Positions 33,369 to 40,858 of a DNA stretch of 51,051 nt are shown here, one piece after another. This stretch comes from an uncultured Bacteroides sp. Its GTDB lineage: Bacteria; Bacteroidota; Bacteroidia; Bacteroidales; Bacteroidaceae. Below the pieces are notes generated by a model that saw only the letters and a program-made list of their open reading frames with translations, was not told where the DNA came from and searched no databases. Location of the stretch: the NCBI RefSeq assembly GCF_905207245.1, contig NZ_CAJLKP010000042.1, forward strand, positions 1 through 51,051, given 5' to 3'. A program made the position numbers and the translations under genes. How positions within the stretch are numbered: the stretch's first letter is position 1; each line of letters opens with the position of its first letter.

Positions 33369-33569
33369 TTATTTTTTATATTTTTCTTCCTTTATTTTGT
33401 CCAATTCTCTCATCGCGGACAGCCTTCTTTTGTGAGCGTCCACCCTTATCCAGAAAACCTTCCAACTAACTTCCTTACCGTTAGTGGTGTTCTCTTTAAG
33501 TATCTTGCCACATTTTAAAATCTCGTTGACAAGATAATCATACCGTTTTTTATCATAGCAATATCTCAT
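33369..33569 (-). CDS. Small basic protein, unknown
   Basis: 66 residues, Lys/Arg-rich (MRYCYDKKRYDYLVNEILKC...). A TACTTTTG box at 33574-33581 ends 4 bases before its ATG, so the mRNA may be nearly leaderless. It precedes the SSB-like gene by 4 bases. Confidence 0.6.
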   Translation of the reverse strand: MRYCYDKKRYDYLVNEILKCGKILKENTTNGKEVSWKVFWIRVDAHKRRLSAMRELDKIKEEKYKK

Positions 33570-33573
33570 GCGA

Positions 33574-33581
33574 CAAAAGTA
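33574..33581 (-). promoter_or_regulatory. -7 box for small gene + SSB-like gene
   Basis: Minus-strand TACTTTTG matches TAnnTTTG immediately upstream of ATG 33569. Confidence 0.55.
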
Positions 33582-33629
33582 ATATTAAAAAATAAACTAA
33601 TACAAAAAAACAATAATAAAAATTGTTAA

Positions 33630-34226
33630 TCAAACAGTTAATTCTTCCTCTTCCTCTTTTGACAATGCTTCCACATCACCATCTTCACCTTTAGGAAAAT
33701 ACAGTTCGTCAAGATAATTGCTTGCTTCACTCTTTTCAGTGAAACTCTTTATAACACTCCCCCGTTTGCTAACAACACGGTAACTAATATTATCCTCTGC
33801 TACAACTTTATAACAATTTAAATCATCCACATCTACAACATCTGGAGCATTATCATCAATACGCATCATGCTTAATATATGAGAATACTCGTTCACCTTC
33901 ACCGTACAGGAAAAAACATTAGGAACTGGTTCTACTATCAATCCGGCATTTATCAATGAATCAAAAACAGAACGCCTAGGCTTATATTTCAGTTGCCTCC
34001 TTATAAACTTCAACGTTATCATATTATCTCCCCTCTGTGCGGATAATACACACAAACGTAATACCCGTAACGCATCAATACTACATAGAGGCGAAAGGTA
34101 CTTGTACAACTGGACAGGAGTAAATTTATGGTAATAATCAAACACTCCCTCTTCCTCTATTTCCCTTACACGCCTTTCCCTTTCTTTATTCCTTACCGTC
34201 AAATTAGTGGCTTTCCTTACCGACAT
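33630..34226 (-). CDS. Unknown early protein, possible winged-helix
   Basis: 198 residues: basic N-terminus (MSVRKATNLTVRNKERERRV), a helical middle (MITLKFIRRQLKYKPRRSVF...LINAGLIV) that could be a winged-helix DNA-binding unit, and an acidic C-terminal tail ending EEEEELTV. It lies 3 bases after the next upstream gene. A DNA-binding role is inferred only from helix pattern and charge. Confidence 0.55.
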   Translation of the reverse strand: MSVRKATNLTVRNKERERRVREIEEEGVFDYYHKFTPVQLYKYLSPLCSIDALRVLRLCVLSAQRGDNMITLKFIRRQLKYKPRRSVFDSLINAGLIVEPVPNVFSCTVKVNEYSHILSMMRIDDNAPDVVDVDDLNCYKVVAEDNISYRVVSKRGSVIKSFTEKSEASNYLDELYFPKGEDGDVEALSKEEEEELTV

Positions 34227-34229
34227 AGA

Positions 34230-34916
34230 CTATCCTTTCCATGTATCGTTTTCCTTTATCCATTTACGTTCATCATCACTAAGATCGCCTGTTGATTCAC
34301 GATGATATACACACTTGTTGCATAACCCTGCCTTGGCACGGACACACTTGTCGCAATCGTATGGAAAAAACGCTATGGTGGTCTTGTCGTAGAAATCTTC
34401 ACCAGCATCATCATCAGAAAGCCAACCTTTGAACTTTGCAAGCATATCAAGTGCACCTTTCACATCCTTAAAATCAGCAGTATCTATATCAGAACGCTTT
34501 AGGAAACTTTCTATAAGGCTTATCGCATCTTCAAATTCAAGGTTATCCTTGTTTATCAAAGTCTTTGTCTTTTCCTTATTCTCACCTTCCAATACACGCC
34601 TCATGGATGGTGTCACATAATCGGAAGCAAGCATGGAAGATTTGGCATAATTGACAATCTGGGTTATTCTTGGAGAGTTCACCCATTGCTTGGCTTTCAT
34701 AAGCAAAGAACGCTCTGACATACCCTCGTCAACAACGTGCGTAGCCTTGTAAAACAAGACAGGATTCGTATCTATGACATAAGCGGACGCAGCCCATAAC
34801 TCCATCTCATTCGCATCATCAATATGCTTTGCTATATCAATCTTCTTCTGTTTTTCATCGTCAATAAGAAGATTGTTACTAAGGGGAAGTTTACCCCATC
34901 CTTTATTCAAACCCAT
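34230..34916 (-). CDS. Unknown Cys-containing protein, possible small terminase
   Basis: 228 residues. The N-terminal half contains NPVLFYKATHVVDEGMSERS...WVNSPRITQIVNYAK, a segment reminiscent of small-terminase or DNA-recognition proteins. The C-terminal part has a probable zinc knuckle, CDKCVRAKAGLCNKCVYH. It shares its first base with the end of the HTH gene upstream. No other small terminase candidate is visible, but the distance from terL makes this tentative. Confidence 0.5.
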   Translation of the reverse strand: MGLNKGWGKLPLSNNLLIDDEKQKKIDIAKHIDDANEMELWAASAYVIDTNPVLFYKATHVVDEGMSERSLLMKAKQWVNSPRITQIVNYAKSSMLASDYVTPSMRRVLEGENKEKTKTLINKDNLEFEDAISLIESFLKRSDIDTADFKDVKGALDMLAKFKGWLSDDDAGEDFYDKTTIAFFPYDCDKCVRAKAGLCNKCVYHRESTGDLSDDERKWIKENDTWKG

Positions 34917-35191
34917 TACCTTTCCTCCTTTATCCTAGATTTTATCTCCCTTACCCTCTCGTCAAGTTCAGAAGAATATTTAAAAAGATTGTATATGCTA
35001 CTCCTGTCAATACATAGGAAATAAGAAATATCAGACATACTTAAACCCATGTCACGCATAACACAGCACACAAGCGCACGGTTCATAACAATATCATGCT
35101 TCCTGCTTTTCCTGTTAACATCAGTATCGGAGAGTCCGCTTGCCGCTAGGACTCTCCTAAAAACCAAAGCGTTATCAGCCTTTTTCCCCAT
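34916..35191 (-). CDS. DnaA domain IV-like HTH protein
   Basis: 91 residues. The pattern SRKHDIVMNRALVCCVMRDM...LSMSDISYFLCIDRSSIYNL matches the C-terminal DNA-binding domain of DnaA (Rxxxxxx-R ... lSlxxIgxxfxrdhstv). Only the DNA-binding part is present, with no ATPase. It may direct replication initiation or act as a regulator or terminase partner. Overlaps its upstream neighbour by 17 bases. Confidence 0.65.
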   Translation of the reverse strand: MGKKADNALVFRRVLAASGLSDTDVNRKSRKHDIVMNRALVCCVMRDMGLSMSDISYFLCIDRSSIYNLFKYSSELDERVREIKSRIKEER

Positions 35192-35675
35192 TTTCCAAAT
35201 TTTCCCGGTCTACGATTAATTGCATTATATCAGCGTAACCAGCCAAATCAACCATATTGTCACGCTTTTTATGGAATCCCTGTCTGCATAGCTTTACAGC
35301 TATCTGTACAGCAACACAGTCATAAGGAGATAATTCCTTTCCAGTAATCAAAGAAGCCATCTTGGAAATGTTTTCAAAATTGACTACTGCATCGCCATAG
35401 TCAGACTGTCTGCTGTTGCTACGGATATCCTTTGCCTCATCAAGGATGCTTCTCTCTTTAACATGATCAACATAAGCAATACAATCTGAGAAAAGAATAT
35501 ACTCTTTACCCTGGTCATCCGCACAAATAAACTTTTCACCATTCTCAAAACAGTATTTAACAGTGACAAATTTACCGAACACATTTGACTTGCTTACAGA
35601 ATCTTCACCGTGAAGTGAAATGTATTTATCACGGTTTATAATTTTCACCCTGCTATTCAATGTAACTCCAATCAT
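35175..35675 (-). CDS. DUF6378-type phage protein
   Basis: 166 residues. The C-terminal half (RQSDYGDAVVNFENISKMAS...LSPYDCVAVQIAVKLCRQGF...DNMVDLAGYADIMQL) matches the pattern of DUF6378, a common helical phage protein with a YGD motif and a DxxGY motif. The N-terminal half is a short beta-rich domain. Resembles all-alpha NTP-pyrophosphohydrolase-like folds in motif layout, but catalysis is unproven. Confidence 0.65.
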   Translation of the reverse strand: MIGVTLNSRVKIINRDKYISLHGEDSVSKSNVFGKFVTVKYCFENGEKFICADDQGKEYILFSDCIAYVDHVKERSILDEAKDIRSNSRQSDYGDAVVNFENISKMASLITGKELSPYDCVAVQIAVKLCRQGFHKKRDNMVDLAGYADIMQLIVDRENLENGEKG

Positions 35676-36200
35676 AACAAATCACCTACCTTTATGTTAT
35701 CCGCATCCTTCTTGTCAGAAAAGAAAATACGGTCATACTTCGTTTCACCAAACTCAACAAACATGGCTAAGATAAAATACTTGTTCAATACACTGTCATA
35801 GCCCTTGTCGTAAATTTTGTTTATCTTTTTTGTTTTCATCGTTTTTTTACATTTAATATCCATACTGTCACCTCCCATCATCATCTTCAGCATACAGGTA
35901 TTGGACATCAGTTCAACAATCTTGTATCTTACGTACTCATATCCATCAACATAACATGTAATGGTTTTACTAGATATATCATAAGTACCGTAACCATTCC
36001 CAAAATAGCCCATTCCTACATAAGTACCATCCTGATTAAACTTAGCGTAAGTAGGTCTTATCATAGGATACCATCTACCATCCACTTTTACCTGAACAAG
36101 TTCCCATGTCCCGATAATAGCATTCTTGTATTCATCATCCTTATCATCGGAACAACTACACAACCCCAATAATACTATTGAAGAATATGACTATCCTCAT
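35672..36200 (-). pseudogene. Lipoprotein with frameshift in its signal peptide
   Basis: The ATG at 36200 overlaps the IscB stop (ATGA) and encodes MRIVIFF; one extra base then separates this from IVLLGLCSCSDDKDDEYKN in the other frame. Joined, they make a typical Bacteroides lipoprotein signal with lipobox LGLC and an acidic +2 region, followed by a lipocalin-like domain (IIGTWELVQVKVDGRWYPMI...). As written, only a TTG at 36169 gives a long ORF, without an N-terminal signal. Read either as a one-base lesion next to the IscB insertion or as a slippage-controlled gene. Confidence 0.65.
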
Positions 36201-37453
36201 AATTCCCCAAACAACATGCTGCCACGCCTTCGAGAAACTAATACTAATTTATTAACAGTTACAGTTGTCTTACAACCGTGAACCTTATTCCAATTTATAT
36301 CTCTTAATGAAGCAAAACCATTACTGCTTCCACTAATGAAACAAACAACACTATTGAACTTAACCTTGTCAAATCTAGTAAATATAATACCATGTTTTGA
36401 AGGTTTACCACCGTTAAGCCAATAAGGAGCACTAGCACTTCTTCTTACACCGCCTTTGCTGAATTTCTGTACATGCAATATCCTACTATGCCTAGGTATG
36501 AACCTTATTAAATGATGATTGCAAAGCCTACTTGTATTAAGATTACCAGCTATGCAATAAGCATCGTTGTAATGCTCCTTAGACAAGCCTAACTTAATCC
36601 TCTTGTACTTAGTAATATAACCATAAGTAATATTCACATTGCTGAACCTACTCTTCAGTTCTTCATACAAGAACCACCTCATCGTACTCATTGCACTCGC
36701 ATCCCTAAATGACTTTCCACGATTAACATTCAATGTTATTTCACCTGAATGGTACTTTTCATGACAAGTCTTGCAAAGTGTAACCAAGTTGTTAGGAGCA
36801 TTGCCACCTGTTTTCCTGCTCTCAATATGATGAACCTGCAATACATCATCCTTGCTTTTTCCCTTGCAATGTTGACAAATGTGATTGTCCCTGAACAATA
36901 CATATTCCCTTACATTATAAGAATCAAGTTGTTCCCCCATCTGATATTCAGATCTTTTAATGTCTGGATTTTTAATCTTCTGCATGTCAAATGCAACCAC
37001 CTCCACATTAACCTGTTTCACAGGTAACAATTTGTGGATTAAACTGACAATCCTTACATGTGAGTCAATCTTTTGTCTGATTGAGGGTGCGATCCACCCT
37101 TCTTTAATCCTTCTGTTGTCAAACCTTGGTTTCCTGTATCTTGTCTTTCTGTACCTTCTGTTTCTTCTTAATGACTTTCTGTCAGAAAGTAGTTTAACAA
37201 TGTCATTTCTTAGTTCGGCATTTGCCGAGAACAGTTCTTTCTTATTGGTTGTTGCAGAAATTCCTATATGTTTGCTTCCACAGTCAATTCCAATTGTTAT
37301 GTGCTGTTTGTATCCATAGCTTCCATTTATCAGTTTAATGGTAAACACGTCCTTTCTGTATATGACAGCCCTTCCCTGTTTCAAGAGAAGTCTTGCTTTT
37401 CTCTCTGAGCATGGCATTACTGGTTCATTATTTTTATTAAGGACATATACCAT
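36197..37453 (-). CDS. iscB: IscB RNA-guided nuclease
   Basis: 418 residues with the complete IscB order. A PLMP-type start (EPVMPCSERKARLLLKQGRA, about 10-29) comes first, then RuvC-I (IGIDCGSKHIG, Asp57) and an Arg-rich bridge helix (RKSLRRNRRYRKTRYRKPRF, 92-111). RuvC-II follows (VNVEVVAFD, Glu151), then HNH (CQHC, VHHIES with His208/209, Asn222, CKTC, H235) and RuvC-III (HYNDAYC, His294/Asp297). All catalytic residues are present, so it should cleave both DNA strands guided by the upstream omega RNA. No transposase is next to it. It splits the phage replication operon between dUTPase and lipoprotein genes. Confidence 0.93.
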   Translation of the reverse strand: MVYVLNKNNEPVMPCSERKARLLLKQGRAVIYRKDVFTIKLINGSYGYKQHITIGIDCGSKHIGISATTNKKELFSANAELRNDIVKLLSDRKSLRRNRRYRKTRYRKPRFDNRRIKEGWIAPSIRQKIDSHVRIVSLIHKLLPVKQVNVEVVAFDMQKIKNPDIKRSEYQMGEQLDSYNVREYVLFRDNHICQHCKGKSKDDVLQVHHIESRKTGGNAPNNLVTLCKTCHEKYHSGEITLNVNRGKSFRDASAMSTMRWFLYEELKSRFSNVNITYGYITKYKRIKLGLSKEHYNDAYCIAGNLNTSRLCNHHLIRFIPRHSRILHVQKFSKGGVRRSASAPYWLNGGKPSKHGIIFTRFDKVKFNSVVCFISGSSNGFASLRDINWNKVHGCKTTVTVNKLVLVSRRRGSMLFGEL

Positions 37454-37735
37454 AAGTTTATTAGTTTTTCTTCAGTTAAGTTATTCCATTGTATATCTCT
37501 AATTTTTAAGTATTACGGCAGCTAAAATAAAGCTGCCCAGGACTTCTCCCGTAAGTTACCCATCGCCAAGGTTATGAAATGGTTTCAGTTGTCAGCAACA
37601 CCGTTCCTTTAGGTTCTGTTTAATCACTGACCGAAGAGGTTGGGACTTGGATAAACATCCCAACGTTCCTATACATTCATTTCTAACGTAGCACAGGTAC
37701 AACCTGTGCTTAGGCTAATCTGCTTACCCATAAAT
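36197..37735 (-). mobile_element. HEARO/IscB element inserted in the early operon
   Basis: The unit runs from the guide region at the dUTPase stop through the omega RNA and IscB to ATGA at 36197-36200. The dUTPase stop codon (37724-37726) directly abuts the first conserved RNA block. The 3' side begins with ATGA plus the start of the lipoprotein. Removing the element would put the two genes nearly back to back. ATGA would then act as the target-adjacent motif of the empty site, matching what is known of HEARO insertion and IscB TAMs. Edges are approximate. Confidence 0.65.
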
Positions 37736-37745
37736 CACCCTTTGG
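37470..37745 (-). ncRNA. Omega RNA (HEARO) of the IscB element
   Basis: Minus strand, directly upstream of iscB. From 5': a guide of ~16-20 bases covering the end of the dUTPase gene, then ATTAGCCTAAGC (37708-37719), a GCACAGGT/ACCTGTGC hairpin, a GTTGGGA/TCCCAAC hairpin around GATGTTTATCC, an AACGGTG-TGCTGA block, GGCGATGGGTA (37557-37567), a CGGGA/TCCTG hairpin and a terminal GGCAGCT/AGCTGCC hairpin (37517-37537). The long-range helix is GTTAGAAATG with CATTTC(A)TAAC. Block order matches the orphan RNA at 14.2 kb. Confidence 0.85.
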
Positions 37746-38209
37746 GGATAATTGCGGATAGTCAAATTTGTGTGACCAAAACCTCCATCGCCCCTATCCG
37801 TTGAATCAAGGCTTTCAACCTCAACAAATTCAACCTCAATATAATTACTGAAAAGAAGCTGAGCAATTCGCTCCTTGGCGGCAATATAGAAAGGCTCTTT
37901 CTCAAAACTCTTCACTATAACACCGATACAACCTGTATAATCACAATCAATAACACCATCCAACACATCTGCGTCATGATACTTCCCGTCAACGCCAATA
38001 ATACCTTTCAGGGAAAATCCGCTTCTCGGCTTGATAATAGCCTTCATATTTGATGGCATCTGAATGGCTATACCAAGTTTAATCAGATTACGACCTTTTC
38101 TTATCAATGTGTTGTCAGGAACATACAAATCGTATCCGGCAGCACCAACAGTTTTTTTTTCGGGAAGAACTGCATCCCGTCTTAATTTTACAAATTTTAC
38201 TTTATCCAT
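37724..38209 (-). CDS. dut: dUTP pyrophosphatase (dUTPase)
   Basis: I chose ATG 38209 (MDKVKFVKL); an in-frame ATG lies 9 bases upstream. All five trimeric dUTPase motifs are visible: AGYDLY (I), PRSGFSLKG (II), GVIDCDYTGCIGV with the catalytic Asp (III), ERIAQLLF (IV) and RGDGGFGHT (V, usually RGxGGFGST). It removes dUTP and supplies dUMP for dTTP synthesis. Its 3' end supplies the guide sequence of the IscB RNA. It overlaps the small gene upstream. Confidence 0.93.
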   Translation of the reverse strand: MDKVKFVKLRRDAVLPEKKTVGAAGYDLYVPDNTLIRKGRNLIKLGIAIQMPSNMKAIIKPRSGFSLKGIIGVDGKYHDADVLDGVIDCDYTGCIGVIVKSFEKEPFYIAAKERIAQLLFSNYIEVEFVEVESLDSTDRGDGGFGHTNLTIRNYPQRVIYG

Positions 38210-38417
38210 TTTTAACATCCGTGTTTAATCTGAATGCAGCTTCCCTAGCCTGATCCTTCGTTCTATACAACTCTATTTTTTCAAACATACGACCATCATC
38301 ACAGTCATACGTACATAAGGTGACAGCCCACATATTACCACGCGGAGAATAGAAATACCTGCCGTAATCCTTTCCCATCACCTTACCGTCAATCCTTATT
38401 TCTCCTTTATTAGCCAT
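38202..38417 (-). CDS. Small protein upstream of dUTPase, unknown
   Basis: 71 residues, charged, with YGRYFYSPRGNMWAVTLCTY in the middle; no membrane segment. Ends overlapping the dUTPase start. Not recognised. Confidence 0.65.
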   Translation of the reverse strand: MANKGEIRIDGKVMGKDYGRYFYSPRGNMWAVTLCTYDCDDGRMFEKIELYRTKDQAREAAFRLNTDVKNG

Positions 38418-38425
38418 AACACGAC

Positions 38426-38968
38426 TTATTTCCTCACCCCAAACTTTTTCCTAAACTCATCAATAGAGCACGCTATTCGCTGACCAAGATGGTCTACATA
38501 CAAAACAGCATCTTTAATCATTTTATCATTCTCACTAAGCATGTGGATAACACTGTCAACGACACACTCTTTGCCGCTACCTAATTCAACATACTTATTA
38601 CCCATGACAATGCAGTCTTTTCCCTTTAAAGGAACAATACGTTCAATCTTGCTTTCACGATATTTTTTCAGTTTTTCAAAGAACTCACGGTGCATTACAC
38701 GCTCGTTCTCATCCATCACATGATAAAATTCACAGCAAATATCGTGAACATCATCCACTGTATTAATACCACTAAGGTTGTCAATCACATTCTGCAATGC
38801 GTCAAAGAAATTCACATCATACTCATCCGACACTTCTTCCATCATTCTGTCAATGGAAGCAATAACCGCGTTCTTGAAATCAATATCGTCACAACTAAAT
38901 CCCAAAGAGATATAATTACGCAATGAAAGAAAATTTTCCTTAAAATCAATTCCTACTTCAATATCCAT
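38426..38968 (-). CDS. Unknown early protein
   Basis: 180 residues, acidic and helical (MDIEVGIDFKENFLSLRNYI..., DEYDVNFFDALQNVIDNLSG), with no recognised motif. It overlaps the end of the primase gene by 16 bases and so is probably translated with it. Confidence 0.65.
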   Translation of the reverse strand: MDIEVGIDFKENFLSLRNYISLGFSCDDIDFKNAVIASIDRMMEEVSDEYDVNFFDALQNVIDNLSGINTVDDVHDICCEFYHVMDENERVMHREFFEKLKKYRESKIERIVPLKGKDCIVMGNKYVELGSGKECVVDSVIHMLSENDKMIKDAVLYVDHLGQRIACSIDEFRKKFGVRK

Positions 38969-39930
38969 TCTCTAAATTGTTTAACGTTAATACTATTCAA
39001 ATTATTAATGACAGCATCTCCGATATCATCGTTATGCTTCAATCCAAAAGACAGGCTAGGGTATTCCCACCATCTCGCAACACGTCCCTTGTCACCCCAC
39101 AAAGATATAGCTTTATTATCAAAGTCGGGGAACAAAATAACATTTTTTGGCAATTTATTTCCAAGCTGATTCATTCCGCCACAAGCTGTCCATATAAAAC
39201 CGTTACCAAAAGTCATAGAAGCTATCAGAGCGGTTTTCTCCGATTCAACCATACAAGTTATCGCATCGCTGCAATAATCCACTAAAAACGGCTTAAAATA
39301 ACCACGATGGGTAAACCCCTCGCCCGTAGTAAACTTCCTGAAAGCATGGGTTTCCTTCTTCCTGTGACCGTTCACCCCATATCTTATCCTGTTATCATGG
39401 CACACGTTACCATCCTTATCAGAATACCAGAACACAGCGGATTCCTTTCCAAGACATCCTACCTTATACCTTGAAAACACATCATTAACGGAATCAACAC
39501 CGAAAACACCTGAAAGGTACTCGTACAGGTTATTACCCTTCCAATGCCCGACATCGCTAAGCCTGTCAACATACTTCACATCAACAAACCTTGATTCCTG
39601 TCTACCCGAATCATACTCCCTCTCGTAGAAATCCTTCAAACTCATCCTGCAACCGTCCGGGCTTGACAGAATCCTAAAAGCATCAGAAGCACTACTGCAA
39701 CCGGGAAGATAAGACACGAGAAAGTCAAACAGGTTGACAGAATCACCTCCCTGCTCGGTAACGGTGATACTGCCCGACTTGTTCATATAGAAAACCAGCT
39801 TATCCTTCCTGCTATGGCTCTCTAGATTTATCCTTGCAGGCAACGTCCACCGCTTACCCCTACGCCTTAAAGGAAGCCCAAGCACGGTGTCAAGATTGGC
39901 AAATATATACTCATAATCAATAGAACCCAT
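38953..39930 (-). CDS. DNA primase (TOPRIM) fragment-size protein
   Basis: 325 residues. The N-terminal ~120 residues resemble the start of phage primases (GKRWTLPARINLESHSRKDK, GDSVNLFDFLVSYLPG). The middle has CMVESEKTALIASMTFGNGF followed by NVILFPDFDNKA, the glutamate and DxD acidic signature of a TOPRIM domain. A Cys-based zinc finger is not evident. It works with the SF3 helicase at 40.9 kb as a split primase-helicase pair. Confidence 0.75.
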   Translation of the reverse strand: MGSIDYEYIFANLDTVLGLPLRRRGKRWTLPARINLESHSRKDKLVFYMNKSGSITVTEQGGDSVNLFDFLVSYLPGCSSASDAFRILSSPDGCRMSLKDFYEREYDSGRQESRFVDVKYVDRLSDVGHWKGNNLYEYLSGVFGVDSVNDVFSRYKVGCLGKESAVFWYSDKDGNVCHDNRIRYGVNGHRKKETHAFRKFTTGEGFTHRGYFKPFLVDYCSDAITCMVESEKTALIASMTFGNGFIWTACGGMNQLGNKLPKNVILFPDFDNKAISLWGDKGRVARWWEYPSLSFGLKHNDDIGDAVINNLNSINVKQFREWILK

Positions 39931-39931
39931 A

Positions 39932-40165
39932 CTACTTAAAATTACGCCATCCCTGTTTTATATCCCTAAAGAAATCGCTCAACGTATAACGATAACCGTC
40001 AGGATATCCTAGAAATTCAGAAAGACATGAAACATATCCTACAGGCTTACGACCACTCGTCCACCTGTACACCATTTCGGCAGGAACCATAAACACAAGA
40101 AGAACAAATACAATGTCAACATATATGAGAAACATGACAAAACGAATAAAACACCTCATAATCAT
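39932..40165 (-). CDS. Small membrane protein
   Basis: I chose ATG 40165 (MIMRCFIRFVMFLIYVDIVF...), which overlaps the upstream stop as ATGA. 77 residues with one hydrophobic segment near the N-terminus (about 6-28) and a soluble basic tail. Unknown. Confidence 0.6.
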   Translation of the reverse strand: MIMRCFIRFVMFLIYVDIVFVLLVFMVPAEMVYRWTSGRKPVGYVSCLSEFLGYPDGYRYTLSDFFRDIKQGWRNFK

Positions 40166-40758
40166 TCCTCCATACCCCCTAAAAGAAGTTTCTTCGCATA
40201 ACGCAACGCAAACTCCCAATTGTAATAAAACGTACCTAGCAAATCAAAGAACAGGCTATACACGGCATCCTTGTCACCATCGGGAACGGAATACATGATA
40301 TCATCCATCATACGGATATCATCACTGAACCTGGCATTCTTTGTAGTATAACGCCACAAACCGCCAATGGCAAGTATCTTGGCGTGTTCATAAACATGAC
40401 CGTCAATGGAATATACATCACAAACGTAATCATTAAACCAATCCTCATCGTCAAGCACACCACTAACAGGGCTTGCCGACAAAATCATATTAACAAACAC
40501 ACCAAAATGACAATACTGCTCTATCTTACCCGAACCATTGTCAAACTCAACCTTGAAAGCATCCTTTCCGCTCTCATTAATACTGCAAACCATATCACTT
40601 ACGTAAAGCGTCTTTAACCACTGGCTGAAATTATACCTTTTCAAACCAACCCTGTTACGGGCTTCATTTATCGCACACTGGGCATCAGACACACATACAT
40701 ACCAATCAGAAGTAACACGAATACTTCTATCAAATAAAATAATCTCTTTATTATCCAT
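40162..40758 (-). CDS. Unknown early protein
   Basis: 198 residues from MDNKEIILFD (40758); the two codons before it look non-coding and a -7 box lies at 40778-40785. A central INEARNRVGLKRYNFSQWLK resembles a short KilA-N-like segment, but the rest does not support a full domain. First gene of an operon with the membrane protein, primase and dUTPase genes. Confidence 0.6.
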   Translation of the reverse strand: MDNKEIILFDRSIRVTSDWYVCVSDAQCAINEARNRVGLKRYNFSQWLKTLYVSDMVCSINESGKDAFKVEFDNGSGKIEQYCHFGVFVNMILSASPVSGVLDDEDWFNDYVCDVYSIDGHVYEHAKILAIGGLWRYTTKNARFSDDIRMMDDIMYSVPDGDKDAVYSLFFDLLGTFYYNWEFALRYAKKLLLGGMEE

Positions 40759-40777
40759 ACACAATAAAATTTTTCAG

Positions 40778-40785
40778 CAAAAATA
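40778..40785 (-). promoter_or_regulatory. -7 box for the 38-40.8 kb operon
   Basis: Minus-strand TATTTTTG about 20 bases before ATG 40758. Confidence 0.55.
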
Positions 40786-40858
40786 CATATTAAAGCAATA
40801 TGGTAAAAACAATAACGGTTAAACAATATTAAAATAAGAAATACGAAACAAACCACTC

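Noticed and set aside
36197..37453. Cas9 or ordinary HNH homing endonuclease
   Set aside because: Split RuvC around a single HNH, PLMP-like start, 418 residues and an adjacent HEARO-type RNA fit IscB; no REC lobe and no CRISPR array.
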